Part shown: positions 36,094-47,798 of the stretch, piece by piece
Layout of the letters: each line of letters opens with the position of its first letter
Numbering within the stretch: position 1 is the stretch's first letter
DNA from: Poa pratensis
Lineage: Eukaryota; Streptophyta; Magnoliopsida; Poales; Poaceae
Direction of reading: 5' to 3'
Assembly (NCBI GenBank): GCA_947311845.1
Contig: CAMZMU010000027.1
Span: 77,414,825-77,478,824 of the forward strand
DNA: 64,000 nt
Made by a program: the position numbers and the translations under genes
The notes under the pieces: model-generated
Databases searched by the model: none
What the model was told of the DNA's origin: nothing
Seen by the model: the letters and a program-made list of their open reading frames with translations, nothing else

Positions 36094-36545
36094 AGAAGTG
36101 ATAAAGTTACCAACCTATTACTGATAGAGTTAGCCACCAAGTACTGATAATCTTACCAATCTTATACTTATAAAGTTACCCACCCTGTACTGGTAAATTT
36201 ACCAACCTGATACTTATAAAGTTACCCACACAGTACTGATGAAGTTACCCACCCTGTACTGGTAAAGTTACCAACCTAGTACTAATAAATTTACCCACCC
36301 TGTACTGATAAATTTACCCACCCAATACTGATATAGTTACCCACCTAGTACTGATGGAGTTACCCACCCTGTAGTGGTAAATTTACCCATCCAATACTGA
36401 TATAGTTACCCACCTAGTACTGATGGAGTTACCCACCCTGTACTGGTAAAATTACCAACCAGTACTGATAAAGTTACCAACCTAATACTTATAAAGTTAC
36501 CCACCCAATACTGATAAAGTTACCCACCCAGTACATATGAAGTTA
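36094..36545 (+). repeat. Minisatellite of 25-26-bp units (about 17 copies)
   Basis: Degenerate units follow the pattern ACTGATAAAGTTACCCACCC with variants GGTAAATTTACC and CTTATAAAGTTACC. The array sits in otherwise unassigned, probably transposon-derived sequence. Scattered related TTACC motifs continue to about 36850. Confidence 0.85.
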
Positions 36546-37115
36546 TCTATGTGTTCGTGATGTATTTATCCACGAGGAAATCCATGTAGTTAACATGTAC
36601 TCTAAATGATAGTTACGAACGCAATGCCCATTTTTTTATGTGTAGTTTCACTATGAAATCGACAGTTATCATCATAATACTTATACACGATAAATTTACC
36701 ATCTCAAAGTGATGTGGTAACTTTAAATCTCGTAAAAATCTAAAAGAACAACAAAAAATGGTTCTATTTCGACCCGAAAACTAATCACTAATATGGTGGG
36801 TAACTTACGTATACAAGGCAGGGTAACTTATATGTTACGGGCGTGGTAACTTTTGGACAAAAAAAAAAGTCGTCAAAATATATCAACATTAAATTTTTGG
36901 ATTTCGCAATTAATGCGTGATGATGTCAGCAGTTTCGTCTTTTAGTGCATGTATGCAAAACATGATTGTTTCTCACACAGGCACACACGCGAGATGATTT
37001 GAGAGTGCGTACATATTAGCTAAATGGAATTATCTTAACGCCTTACGGTTATGCCAAATATAAGGCGCCTTACACATAGTCGTTTCCTTTTTTTTTAATG
37101 CATATTGGGCAATAT

Positions 37116-37350
37116 GTGATTTGTATATTGCACGGTTAACCATCATAGAGGGCTGCATGTTTTCACGGCGAGTATGTAAATGGCTAAACATATGTGATTT
37201 GTATATTGTACGCTTAACTGTCATAGAGGGCTGCATATTTTTCACGGCGTGTATGTAAAGGACTAAACATATGTGATATGTATATTGTACGGTTAAGGAT
37301 CATAGGGGGCTGCATATTTTTCACGGTCTGTATGTAAAGGGCTTAACATA
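37116..37350 (+). repeat. Three tandem copies of an 83-bp unit
   Basis: Each unit contains ATATGTGATTTGTATATTG, a CATAGAGGGCTGCAT block and TTTTCACGGCGTGTATGTAA. The third copy is slightly diverged. No coding frame is conserved across the copies. Confidence 0.8.
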
Positions 37351-38002
37351 TGTTCATGTACTGTTTTTTCTAACGAGATATGTATATGACATCAGCCCAC
37401 ATGTACAAAGTACACAACTCCGAAAACCACGCGTGAGGATGCAAGCAGGGTTCAATATTTCGTTTTCAGGTTTTCTTTCGCCCCCTGTCGAGATTCACAA
37501 ATTTCGAGAAATCAACGAAATTTCGAAGAAAAGTTTCAAATATTTCGGTTGATTCAAATTCTGGCACTTAAGAATATTTAGCAAAATTAAATGCAAAACC
37601 GGACTCGAATTCGCCATCATGCACATAATACACTGGACGCTCAACCGACAGGCTAAAGGCTTGATTCAGAGGTATAGTTGATATCTGTTTCTTATAACCA
37701 TGCATTACTTAATTGATGTTATTTTAAATTTGCTCAAAAAATTTGGCCAATTTAGGTCTTCTCATCACTCTACGAGAATCGTTCATTTCGAGAATCTTGT
37801 CAAAAATTTCGACGAAATTATTTTCCCTGGATGCACGAACATATCCACCACGAACCTGATGTGGAGGTCCCGTAAGTGGTTATCCTTGTCCAATCCGTCA
37901 TGCCGGTGATGCACTCTGGCCCCGCTTCACCCTGCACACCACAATCGACACCCACTAGGCTGCAGGCTGCTGCCGCTCCCGCACCTCTGCCTCCTCCCTA
38001 CG

Positions 38003-38602
38003 CAGGGGTGGATATCGAGCCAGCTCGACTCAACTCGTAAATACTTGTTAGTTAACGAGCCAACTCAACTCAACTCGTTAAGTAAACGAGCTGCAAACCC
38101 CAACTTGGCTCGACTCAATAAAAACTCGAGTTGGCTCAGTAAACTCATTAAGCTTGGTAACAAACATAAAAAAACATAAGTATGTGTAACCGGAGTAGTC
38201 CATAATATAACATAAAGTTAAAAATTCAAACATTGCTTAACAAATCATTGTACAAATCATAAGAATCAACATCATCGTAGAACACAACTACGAGATATGG
38301 CATACATTGCTCTAGTGGCGATGCTCCTGAATAGATATGGCTTGACTACTATGATCATTACTAATTAGACTTTGCGTTGAATGTTGATGAACGAGAATGT
38401 GCAATGGACTAGCTTATTAATTTATTATCTTGGTCATATACTCATATTACAAAGCTACACGAGTTTAACGGGTACTCGTCACTCGACTCATTGAACTCGT
38501 TTTCTTAATGAGCTAAAAATGTCAGCTTGGCTCAACTCATTAGTGTCCGAGTTCGAGTTGACTTGAGCCGAGTTTTCGAGTACTCATTAAGTTCATGGGT
38601 TA
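38003..38602. mobile_element. hAT-like non-autonomous element with CTCGACTCA-type subterminal repeats
   Basis: The left end CAGGGGTGGATATCGAGCC and many subterminal CTCGACTCAACTCG motifs, in inverted order on the right, fit hAT-type non-autonomous elements of plants. An 8-bp direct repeat TCCCTACG lies at 37995-38002 and 38603-38610, the duplication length expected of hAT. The right terminus is a poor complement of the left, so the exact right border is uncertain. Confidence 0.5.
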
Positions 38603-38879
38603 TCCCTACGTGTCGGCCCTGCCCTGGTCGACAAAGCCCTAACCCTAACATTTCGTGAATTGGGATGGTACCACAAATCCCGGGTCGCCCAGAGGGCGGT
38701 TCCAAGCCGTGCCCTAACGAGAACCATGAGTTGGACACAGCGGGAAGCCGTAAAACCAGGGAGCTTAGGTAATGGAGAGGATTATCATATTGCATCAATT
38801 TGGTATTATAAAACGTTTAACTTAAGACAAATCTAATGTACGGAGTAAAAAGAACCATCGAGAGTATTTTTCATACGTA
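38603..38879. other. Spacer between the hAT-like element and the fold-back MITE
   Basis: Under 300 bp of sequence with no recognised gene or repeat. Confidence 0.4.
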
Positions 38880-39273
38880 ATTATCGCACCATTAGTCACT
38901 CAACTGGGCGGAGACGAGTATAAAGGTCATTGAACTCGCGAAATATTATCTGCAGGTCTCTAAACTTGACATAGATGAGTAAACATGTCACAATCGTGAA
39001 ATGACACGTTGACTGAGCAGTTGACCAAAGACCGTGGCCTATATTTTTTGCAAAACAACCTTGTGAAGATCCGAGATGCCGCCAATCGCTCGAATCGGGG
39101 CGATCTTCTTCCGCCTTAATTGCTCAAATGGTTGTTTTTGCAAAAAATATAGGCCACGGTCTGTGACCTATTACTCGTCTCTGCCAAGTTCAAAGACCCG
39201 CGGACAATATTTTGCGAGTTCAGAGAACTTTGTACTCATCTCTGCCAAGTTGAGTGACCAATGGTGTGATAAT
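38880..39273. mobile_element. Fold-back MITE upstream of RAD51B
   Basis: About 394 bp form one long imperfect hairpin. The left arm starts ATTATCGCACCATTAGTCAC, the right arm ends with the near-complement ATGGTGTGATAAT, and the arms of roughly 150 bp meet around GGTTGTTTTGCAAAAAATAT. The loop (about 39060-39130) is unrelated. It ends 186 bp before the RAD51B ATG. The target duplication is unclear, so the superfamily is not assigned. Confidence 0.75.
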
Positions 39274-39459
39274 CTCTTTTCATATCAAATTTTGAGAATT
39301 TTAATAATTTTTAAATTTAATCATTTAACTTGTGCGAATAATACTACAGTAAATAAAAATGAAAGATTTTACAAAAGGAACTGAAATCTTCGAAACGCAT
39401 TTCCGTATTTCCCCCCAAATCCCTCCTCTCCTCCGGCGAGCTCTCCGGCGGCGGCGGCC

Positions 39460-42400
39460 ATGGCCAACAAGCTGGTCTCGGAGATGCGGCTGCCGCCGCA
39501 CCTCGCCCACCTCCTCGCCGCGCGCCGCCTCACCACGGCCAAGGTCAGCCGCCCCCTTCCTCGCCCCCATCCCACCCTAAAACCGGCCGCCGCCTCTAAC
39601 CCTGCTCCACCCCACCCAGGACGTGCTGTCGCTGCCGGAGGTGGAGCTCATGGCCCTGCTCGACGCCGGCATCCTTACCGCGCGCGCCGCCGTGTCCCAC
39701 GTCAGCGAGGTCGCCTGCCCTCCCTGCCAAACGGTACCCCGCCGCCGCCTCGCCGTTTCGGGTTTCCGAGCGATTGATGAAGGTGCTTGGTGTCACGGCT
39801 GATTTGTGCAGGCGCTCGCGCTCCTGGAGGAGCGGGTGAGGATGGGGGGCGGCGGGCGGCTGGCCACCACGCTCCGCGGGCTGGAGGCTGGACGAGGCGC
39901 TGGGCGGAGGTCTCCCCCTCGGGAAGCTCACCGAGGTCGTCGGGCCCTCGGGGATCGGCAAGACGCAGGTGAGATGCTCCGCTTGAGGATTTGCGCCGAG
40001 CCTTGCTCTGTGTAATGGCGCTGTAAAAGTTTTGCCGTGTATATATGTGGGTCTGGTGTGTTTCTGAATGATACTAGCTACTAATTCGTGTGTGTTTCTG
40101 AACGGACCTAGTGTGTTTATGTTATCTAGCACCACACTACTAGTTTTTTATGCTCGAAAAGGAGAAAATACCCCCGCCTCTGCATCAGTTGATGCACAAA
40201 GACATACACTACGAGTTGATGTGGTGTGATTGGAGCATTACCAGTGATCTCGGTTGGACCTTTCAGCTGAGGCTAGTTACTTGATTGTGTTTTTGTTTTA
40301 TGGAAACACATTTGCGTGCATTGCTTTTGTTAGCCATCCAAAGACACATTGTGCGCCCACTGACCATTTTGTCTCTTGAGAGGATTCCAACTGTTAAATG
40401 GATATGCCAAACATAAAGTCACTTGCTTTCACCCGAGTACTTGTGTTGATTTATTGTACATTTAGTATACAGTTTTGTTGAGAGTTCTGCACACTATGCA
40501 GTTTTGTCTGAAGCTTGCACTGTTAGCAACATTACCAGAATGCTACGGGGGATTAAATGGCCGAGTTGTGTATATTGACACCGAATCCAAGTTCTCTTCA
40601 AGGAGGTAGCTTAGTTTCAGCTTACTACTCCCAAGTGCCAAGCATGTCATTTAATGCCAAGCATGTCATTTAAGAACTATCTTTTTTCTTATCAACCTTC
40701 ATGATATACTGCAGGATGATTGAGATAGGGAAGAAAAGCTTGCCTCAAATATTTAGGCAAGAAGGCTTGGCACAAAAGGTTACTATACTTCCTGTCTACC
40801 TATCTATATCATGCAATTCTTATATCTTTCAGTTTTTGCACTTCTGTTCTCAGATACGTGATTTCTTCGGCTGTCATTTCTTATCTTCTATTTCTTTTTG
40901 TGTAGATGGCTGGAAGGATTCTAGTGATGCGACCAACATCACTATCTGATTTCACAAAGAGGTAGTTTTTTTTCTAACACTCAACCAGTGAAAGGCTGAT
41001 ATCCAGTGATTGTTCCATTACCAATTATTGAGGTTCTCCTCTCTATTAATATTGTGTAGTTTCATTGTTTAGATTTTGCGGTTTACTTCGATGTTCTCAT
41101 CATTTACGTGTGTAGAAATTCATCATACTACACATAACTTTCGAATGTTCATTTTAAATGTTTTTCCCACCCTTTTACAGTTTGGAACAGATGAAGGTGA
41201 CTTTGCTCCAAAATGATGTGAAGTTACTCATTGTTGATAGCGTGGCTGCTCTCATGTCATCGTAAGATATGCACACAAGAATATGCTTTTTCTTGTTTTT
41301 TCTTTTGACTCCAAACAGTAATGGTTTCCATGCTGAGCATTATAAAAAAAGGAGCTGAAAATTCTGCACAGTGAAATTTCTATATAAAGAAAAATATGTA
41401 TAAGAGAAAGTCATCTGAGCATTATCAATTGCTTAGCATACTCCACGTTTTCAAAATTAGAAGTCATGTGGTTTGATAAGTAGTAATTTTTTTCGCGAAA
41501 ACGCGAAAGACTTTTGCGTTTCATTCCATTGAAAAGATAAGTAGTAATTTCTGTCTGATGTATTTAACTTAAAAGATTTTTGTAGGAAATTTAAATAATT
41601 AGAATCCTTAGGTTTTTCCTATGTGGGTTATTTGGTTTGTGGAATTGAACCCTATGAGATTTTTCTCCTACATTTCATAGCAAATTTTCTTTGACTTGAA
41701 CCTCTTGGGAGATTACTTTGTTTTTATGGTGCAATCAAACAAAGACCACTGTTCGAAATAGCCGGCGATAACTGACAAGCGGCTGGGACTACTGTACCGT
41801 CTCGTAGTTGCAGTGCGTTAGGGGCTTGTGCCCTCCCACACCTCCCCACAACTGTTGTATTAATTCTTCTATCATGGTTCATACTTATGTTAGCAAAGAA
41901 ATAATCAATTTTCTAATATTCTTGAACATTCATCTGGTAGGGAGAACGAAAGAGCCACAACAGGTTTCACACAACACCCTCTAAGATGGGCTCTTTCATT
42001 TCTTAAGTGAGCTTCCTAGATCCTTATATTCATAGGTTATACTATTGATCCTGGTGTAAATGCTTATGTTTATCTTGTTCTTCTTTGTCCTGCAGATCCA
42101 TAGCAGAGTTTGCCAGAATTCCAGTTGTAGTTACAAACCAAGTCCGGAGCCAAAGTAATGATGATGGTTATCATTATTCGTTTGAAGGTTGTGCTTCGTT
42201 CCAAGAAAACAAATCATTATTTGGACAATTTGTTGAACTTGACTTCATGTTCCCATTAATCTCCTGCAGTAAAACACAATGGTCATAGCGATGGCGCTGA
42301 AAGACTTGAATCTCATCTTGTTGCTGCTCTAGGAATCCAATGGGCCCATGCTGTAACTATCCGTCTGGTCTTCGAGTCTCACTCAGGTTTGTATGCCTAC

Positions 42401-43730
42401 ATATATTGTAAATCACCCTTTTTCTTATTCTGTTAGTCTGCAACAAGTGCCAGTATGGTTCAAAAAGCTGTTATATTGCACACACACAAAGAGGAGAGTG
42501 GCCAGTTCTGTTTTTTCAGCCAAAAAACGAAAACCAACTGCCTTCAGACTTTACGATTTGTGATATGGGGTAGATACAATTATAGGCATTTTTGCTTGAA
42601 GAATTAATTAGAGTTCAGGGAAGTGAAAAGAAATATGTTTTCCAGAAACCAGATCAAGGCAACTTCAGGTTCGTTGGTTGGTAATTAGCCGCTTCCTGAA
42701 ATTTTTCGAACCCTATGTGTCAGTCGATCCTTGTTCAAAAGAGGTTTTCAATACTGCTGCCTGCCCCTCCACGCACGGCCACCATGGCTAAGGAAAGTGT
42801 TTAGCGGGTTCTAGCCTTGTACAGTTGTGTTTTTATTCCTTATTGCTTCTTTCTTTGTTTCCTTCCCAGTGTGTTTGTGAGGGCAGGCCTTGGTGCAGTG
42901 GTGAGGTCCTCTCCACTTGTGCCAAGAGGTCCTGGGTTCGAACCAGCCTCTCTGCATTGCACTTTGCAGGGGAAAGACTAGGTTCCTATAATTCCTCCCT
43001 AGACCCCACCTTGTGTGGGAGCCTCTATGCACTGGGTCTGTCCTTCCCAGTGTGTTTGTGCTTTGTACTCTGTCCCGTCACCTTGACGGTCTCGTCTAAT
43101 AAGCAAAGACACACATTTTAGTGTTTGTTCTTGAAAAAAAAAACCCTATAAAAGACTAGCTTCGTTAAACGTAGAGCAGTAACTTAAGATGACCACTCAA
43201 CTTCACCATTTTGTAACTGCATGCTTGGTAGACAGGTTGCCCAAACCCATTTTTTAACAGCCCTAGTTTATCCTGAGGAACTAAAACATTTCTTACTGGC
43301 TTTTCAGTTTTTGCAATAGTTTTTAAATGGTATCTCTTTGATGGCAAATATAATGATTGGTGAACTAATAGCAGTTCTGGTGAAAAAATGGTTGCAATAC
43401 ACATAAACATGAAGACGATGTTTAAATGCTTGATGTTTGTATGTTTCCCTCACGTTTTATCTCCTTTATTTTTGCCTGTAGCTCGTAGGTTTAAGAAGCC
43501 ACATATCAGTGTTACCTTTATCTGCTGAGTGCTGTTTGCTCACAGGTCACAGGTTCATCAAGGTGGCAAAATCGCCCATGTCTCCAGCGGTGGCATTTCC
43601 GTTCATTGTGGAATCATCAGGCATCACGTTGCTAAGTGATGAAGGCATTGACGTGTCAGGCCCTGAGATCACCTCTATTCGCTGTCAAGGTACAGTGAGT
43701 ATTGTTACACATAATGAGCTCAAGCCTTGA
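39460..43730 (+). pseudogene. RAD51B recombinase paralogue gene, eleven exons, with a 7-bp tandem duplication in exon 3
   Basis: RAD51B is a RAD51 paralogue of the BCDX2 complex that helps load RAD51 in homologous recombination and repair in the nucleus. Exons: 39460-39543, 39620-39733, 39812-39968, 40502-40605, 40715-40778, 40906-40961, 41181-41261, 41941-42006, 42096-42187, 42270-42386 and 43546-43730, all GT-AG where spliced. The product would be 370 residues without the extra 7 bp. Motifs are Walker A GPSGIGKT (exon 3, 39942-39965), Walker B LLIVDSVAAL (exon 7), VVYIDTESKFSSRR (exon 4) and VVVTNQVRSQSNDDG (exon 9). The start MANKLVSEMRLPPHLAHLLA matches the family N-terminus. GGCTGGA is repeated at 39879-39885 and 39886-39892. 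This shifts the frame just before Walker A; removing one copy restores GLDEALGG. The last exon may instead splice at 43689 to a small exon after 43963. All other exons look intact, so this is a recent lesion, an allele or an assembly error. Confidence 0.85.
42880..43040 (+). mobile_element. Au-type SINE in RAD51B intron 10
   Basis: The element begins AGGGCAGGCCTTGGTGCAGT, which includes a tRNA-like box A. It carries a box-B-like GGTTCGAACC about 50 bp later, as expected of an Au SINE. A perfect 20-bp duplication, TCCTTCCCAGTGTGTTTGTG, flanks it at 42860-42879 and 43041-43060. Intact long duplications show L1-like target-primed insertion. It leaves the RAD51B splice sites unaffected. Confidence 0.85.
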
Positions 43731-45261
43731 GTCTTTCTTCTGTTGGTCGCTCTAACAAAGACGTTTCTCATGGCAAAATTTGCTGGGTCTGTGACCATTT
43801 GAATGCTACCTCACTTACAGCAACATGGACAATCCTGCGTCTCCATCTGTGAACTGGTACCAGTTTTGAGCATTTGAACGTACTTGGTGCAAAATTTGCT
43901 GGCCCATGCCATTTGATAACCGAGGATGATTTCTCACACGTTTGCGTTTGTGGATCTGCAGGAGGCAACTGGGAAGAAGCTCAAGTATGAAGCTGAGAAT
44001 GTTTATGCTCTTTCAACTTGTCATGACAAAAAGGGAAAGCAAGCAATGTGCATAGTATAGAGGGTAGAAACATTGTTAGTATACAGTATAGAGTATTAGA
44101 ATTCTCTAATCTGTTAAATGTTTGTGGATGAGGATTAGTTGCTAGAGAACAACTCTCGTTTTTCTCTGGTCCAGTTAAGATCAAAATTGTGGCAGACTAC
44201 TTTGATTCTTGCAAGCTAATACCACCAAACACAAGCTAATAAGGAGATAATATTTATTTTTTGTTTAACATCCCCTTCTTTTTACCCAGGAGCATGTGCT
44301 ACCGGGCTCCATTTTGAATTACAGAGTTAGACGGGCGTACAAATGGAAGATGTTTCTTTTCGCAAGATGTGTTTCTGCAATTGCTCTTGTTAAAAGTGTG
44401 TTCCACATATAGCATAAACAACTTGATGTGAGCAGCATGGCTGGCAGCTTCAAACGGTGTGTTTTTGGTCCAGGAGAGATCCATGGAAGGTACAGATCCA
44501 GTGTTTAGTTTGTTCTGGTATTACTAAGTATATGAAAGTTGAGCAAAACGGCGGCCTCTCCGCGCTCGGGCTACTGCAGCTTAGCTACAGTAGTACTGTT
44601 CACCTACAGTGTTCGCAGTTCTTCGATCCGCGCCGTCCGCTGGCGATCCGACGGCCCACACGGATCCTCGCGCGCAATTTTGCAAAAAGACCCCTCACTC
44701 CTGAAGAATAGCTTCGTGGTCCTCCGTTCTGCGAGCAAAAGGACCCCTACCAAATTACGAAAAAACTGAAGGTCTTCCATGCGAAAACGCCACACTTCTC
44801 CCCTTTCCCTGCTCCTTCCCGCGAGGCCACCGTGCTCGCCGCCGCCGCCGTCGCGGCGTACCGCCGCTCCACCCCTCCCCCGCCGGATCCCAGGCCATAG
44901 GCGGCTCCGCCGTCGCCGCCGCTCCGTTCTGCCCGACCGCCGCGTGCCGGGATGCCGTGCCCGCATGGGAATCGCCGCCGCCGCGCCCGCGAGCCGTCAC
45001 CGCTTCAGGCCGCCGCCGGCCACGCTCCGGCCACCATTCCGCGGCGGCGCGTCCAACGCGCGGCCGGCCGCGTCCCAGGTCGCGCTGGTTCGCCGCCGTT
45101 GGCGACGGCGCCGCCGCGGCGGATCTGGCCAGATTCGACCACCACGACGTCATCATGAGACGTCACGCTGGCCCCACGCGTCAGAAATTTTCCAAATTTT
45201 TTTTAAACAATTGCTGAGCACTTCAAAACCAATGCCACCAAATATATCACAGATGTAATAC
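43731..45261. other. RAD51B 3' flank and GC-rich unassigned stretch
   Basis: The first part is probably RAD51B 3' UTR; an alternative last exon could begin after the AG at 43963. From about 44555 to 45200 the base composition changes sharply to GC-rich, giving overlapping Pro/Arg-rich chance frames on both strands. It begins with CAGCTTAGCTACAGTAGTAC and contains TTTTGCAAAAAGACCCCTC. This is probably transposon-derived, but I cannot place its ends. Confidence 0.4.
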
Positions 45262-47221
45262 AACAAATATTCCAACGTGAGCACATAAAAATAATTGCTC
45301 GCTATTTATGTCGTGCAATCGAGTCATGGAAAAAAATGATTCAATATTTTGTATTCTCTAAAATTTGGGTAAATTTGTTAAATATATCACAAACATAATA
45401 GAGTAATCAAACTCAAATATCAGATTACAGTCTTTCAAAAAAAAAACATTCTTTCGAACGTAATCATCGTACAAACATGCAAACGATTCAAATCGTCAAA
45501 GATTTCCAATTTCACCAAAATTAAAACATTGACATTTTTTCTGAACGCAACCTTTTAAAAATTCCTACAAATTTACAGATTTAAACATCTCCTAAAGTGG
45601 CCGCTCTCCAATTCAAAATAAATTTCAGTGCTTCAAAAATAAAAAAATTCCAATTTAACCAACTCTTAAAATCTACATGATTCTAAAATCTAAAAAACTT
45701 TCCAACACGACTAATTCCCGAACTCTATTATTACAACAAAACGATGTAAAAAATGTAAATTTCACAGCTTCTAAACTATATTTCAAACAAACACAAATAG
45801 TATGTCAACAAATTTCAAATTCAGCAAATTTTTATAATAAAACAACTAATTACAACAAACAGATTTTTTCCCCTCTTTTTTTTTTGTTAAAACTCATAAC
45901 TTCTAACCTGTAGTTCAAAAAAATGCAGACAGTATATCAAAAAAAAAACAAATTCAATAAATTCTTAAACTTCACACAGAAAACCAGAAAAAAAGGAGAT
46001 GCACACAAAATTAAGAAAACTTAAAATTTACTAAAGTTCCAAACTTTCTATGCAGATGACTCAAATTCACGAGACACCAAACAATTTAAATTAATACATA
46101 AAATTTGAACAAAAAAATATATTTCAAAAATTAATGAAACTTGAAATTTAAGAAATTCTCAAACTTCCTACACCAATGACTCAAATTCATGTGATACGAA
46201 AAAAAAAACATTATTACTACAATTAACAAAGTATTACTCTCCTCTTTTATTGCTTTCATTGTAGAGACTACTCTTAGTTCTATTTAGACCCTATTTAAGT
46301 TGTTATTGATACAACGAATATACCGAAATTCGCACAAAAATGAATCAACAAAAAAAAAATCAAAAACTGTGATTACATTAAAAAAAATTACTTACATAAT
46401 TAGATGGCGAAAATGAAAATTCATTTCAATGAATTATGACTTCAAAAGTGAATTCACAAAATGCTCGAACAATGAATTTCCTCCAAGTATGAATTCATAA
46501 TTAAATTAAAAAAAATACTCAAGCAATGTATTCCCTTCGAATATTAGGTCAAATTACAATTCCCTCCGATTATTGCACTAAATTAAATATGTAAGACAGA
46601 ACACAAACATATCACACCAAACCGACTAAGTTAACATTTACAAATAATATACCTAAACTCGCTCCAATTATGCAATCCAATTTAATAAATGCTTAGATCA
46701 AATTTAAATCTACTTAAATATGAACTTGAATTTAAATAACGGTTTATTACATGCACATTTCAACGGACCTCAAATTCTTTTCCTCCAAAGATAGATTGAA
46801 TTTCAAAATTGCTAATGCAGTACATCTCCTCTAACCAAGTATCTGGAATACATAGGTACATCGAAATACAAACATGATATTTGGACATAACCATTATATA
46901 ATCCCACTAAGTATGGTAGTAAATAAGAAAATTATAGGAAAATGAAACTACGTTCCATCATTTCAATTTAGCTGACATATTTGTAAACAACAAAACTTAA
47001 CATATATCTAATTATATCTCACATTTCTAAATGGAAAAAATGCTGAATTAGATGAATATTTCAAGAAAATACAAATTTATTCACTCTAACTACGGAATGG
47101 CTTCAAACTAAATTTGAACTAACTACACTATACAAATTATAACTATCACCTTCCCTTACAATATATAAAACACAAATAAGAACCAAATAAAAAAAATACC
47201 ACAAAATATTCTCACCAAAGA

Positions 47222-47248
47222 CGCGGCGTGACGCCGCGCTCTACTGGT
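47222..47248 (+). other. Helitron-type 3' end A (copy 1; also at 49847-49874 and 52469-52496)
   Basis: A GC-rich hairpin of about 8 bp per arm (CGCGGCGT and its complement) is followed 6 bp later by CTGG and T. This is the CTRR-T terminus that defines Helitron 3' ends. It stands out in very AT-rich DNA. Confidence 0.65.
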
Positions 47249-47766
47249 GAATACTTGAAGAAAAAAAAAACAAATACACTCCCCATAATTATGTATAGTT
47301 CAATTTAACAAATTCTCACACTACATATTCCCTCTGATTATGGACTCAAATTAACTATCCCAATTAAGCAAAATATTACCAATAAACTAAATTAACTTTC
47401 TCTAAACATGAACTCCATATGCAATTCCTCAAATTATATATTCACTTTACTATATGGTCATATAATACGCACACAGAAGAACATTTTGAATTACTGAAAA
47501 ATTACATTCTCCTTACTTTTGGAGTTCAAACTAAAACTTATGGTACACTACAAACATATCCAAACGCTACAATTTGCTTAACATGTAATAATATTCAAAA
47601 TGGTAAATTGCTTATTTCCTTCACATGTTTTAAATTTCCCACTACTCTTTTATCTTTTTCTTACAAATTTATTGATAATTGGTCTATTTAAAAAATTTAA
47701 ATCCCACGACAAATTCAAACAGACTTCAACATTTTTTCGAACCGTGAACAAAATTTGACATCAAGG

Positions 47767-47798
47767 GCGCGGCGTGCGCCGCGTCGAATACCACTAGT
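47767..47798 (+). other. Helitron-type 3' end B (copy 1; also at 50391-50423 and 53016-53047)
   Basis: A second GCGGCG/CGCCGC hairpin with loop TG is followed about 10 bp later by CTAG and T. Its downstream DNA is shared with the b561 5' flank, so this is the terminus next to host sequence. Confidence 0.7.

Larger units (their letters stand above)
34827..38002. other. Intergenic region rich in unassigned transposon-like sequence
   Basis: The palindrome AAGGCGCCTTAC occurs at 34874 and again near 37061 and could mark termini of one element, but I cannot prove matching ends. Between them, 35040-35580 is GC-rich and gives many chance frames, and 36094-36545 is a minisatellite. The stretch 37380-38000 shows no gene. 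Confidence 0.35.

Noticed and set aside
36094..36545. Possible CRISPR-like array
   Set aside because: Units are contiguous and degenerate without spacers, in plant DNA; it is a minisatellite.
34874..37072. A single Mutator element bounded by AAGGCGCCTTAC
   Set aside because: The motif is itself a palindrome, flanks do not match beyond it, and no 9-bp duplication is visible.
44604..45258. Pro/Arg-rich frames up to 159 codons on both strands
   Set aside because: GC-rich stretch with frames open in all phases; no motif or splice pattern supports a gene.
45677..45913. 78-codon frame repeated at 48299 and 50924
   Set aside because: Conservation merely reflects the recent triplication; the sequence is Asn/Lys-rich AT-composition translation and copy 3 ends differently.
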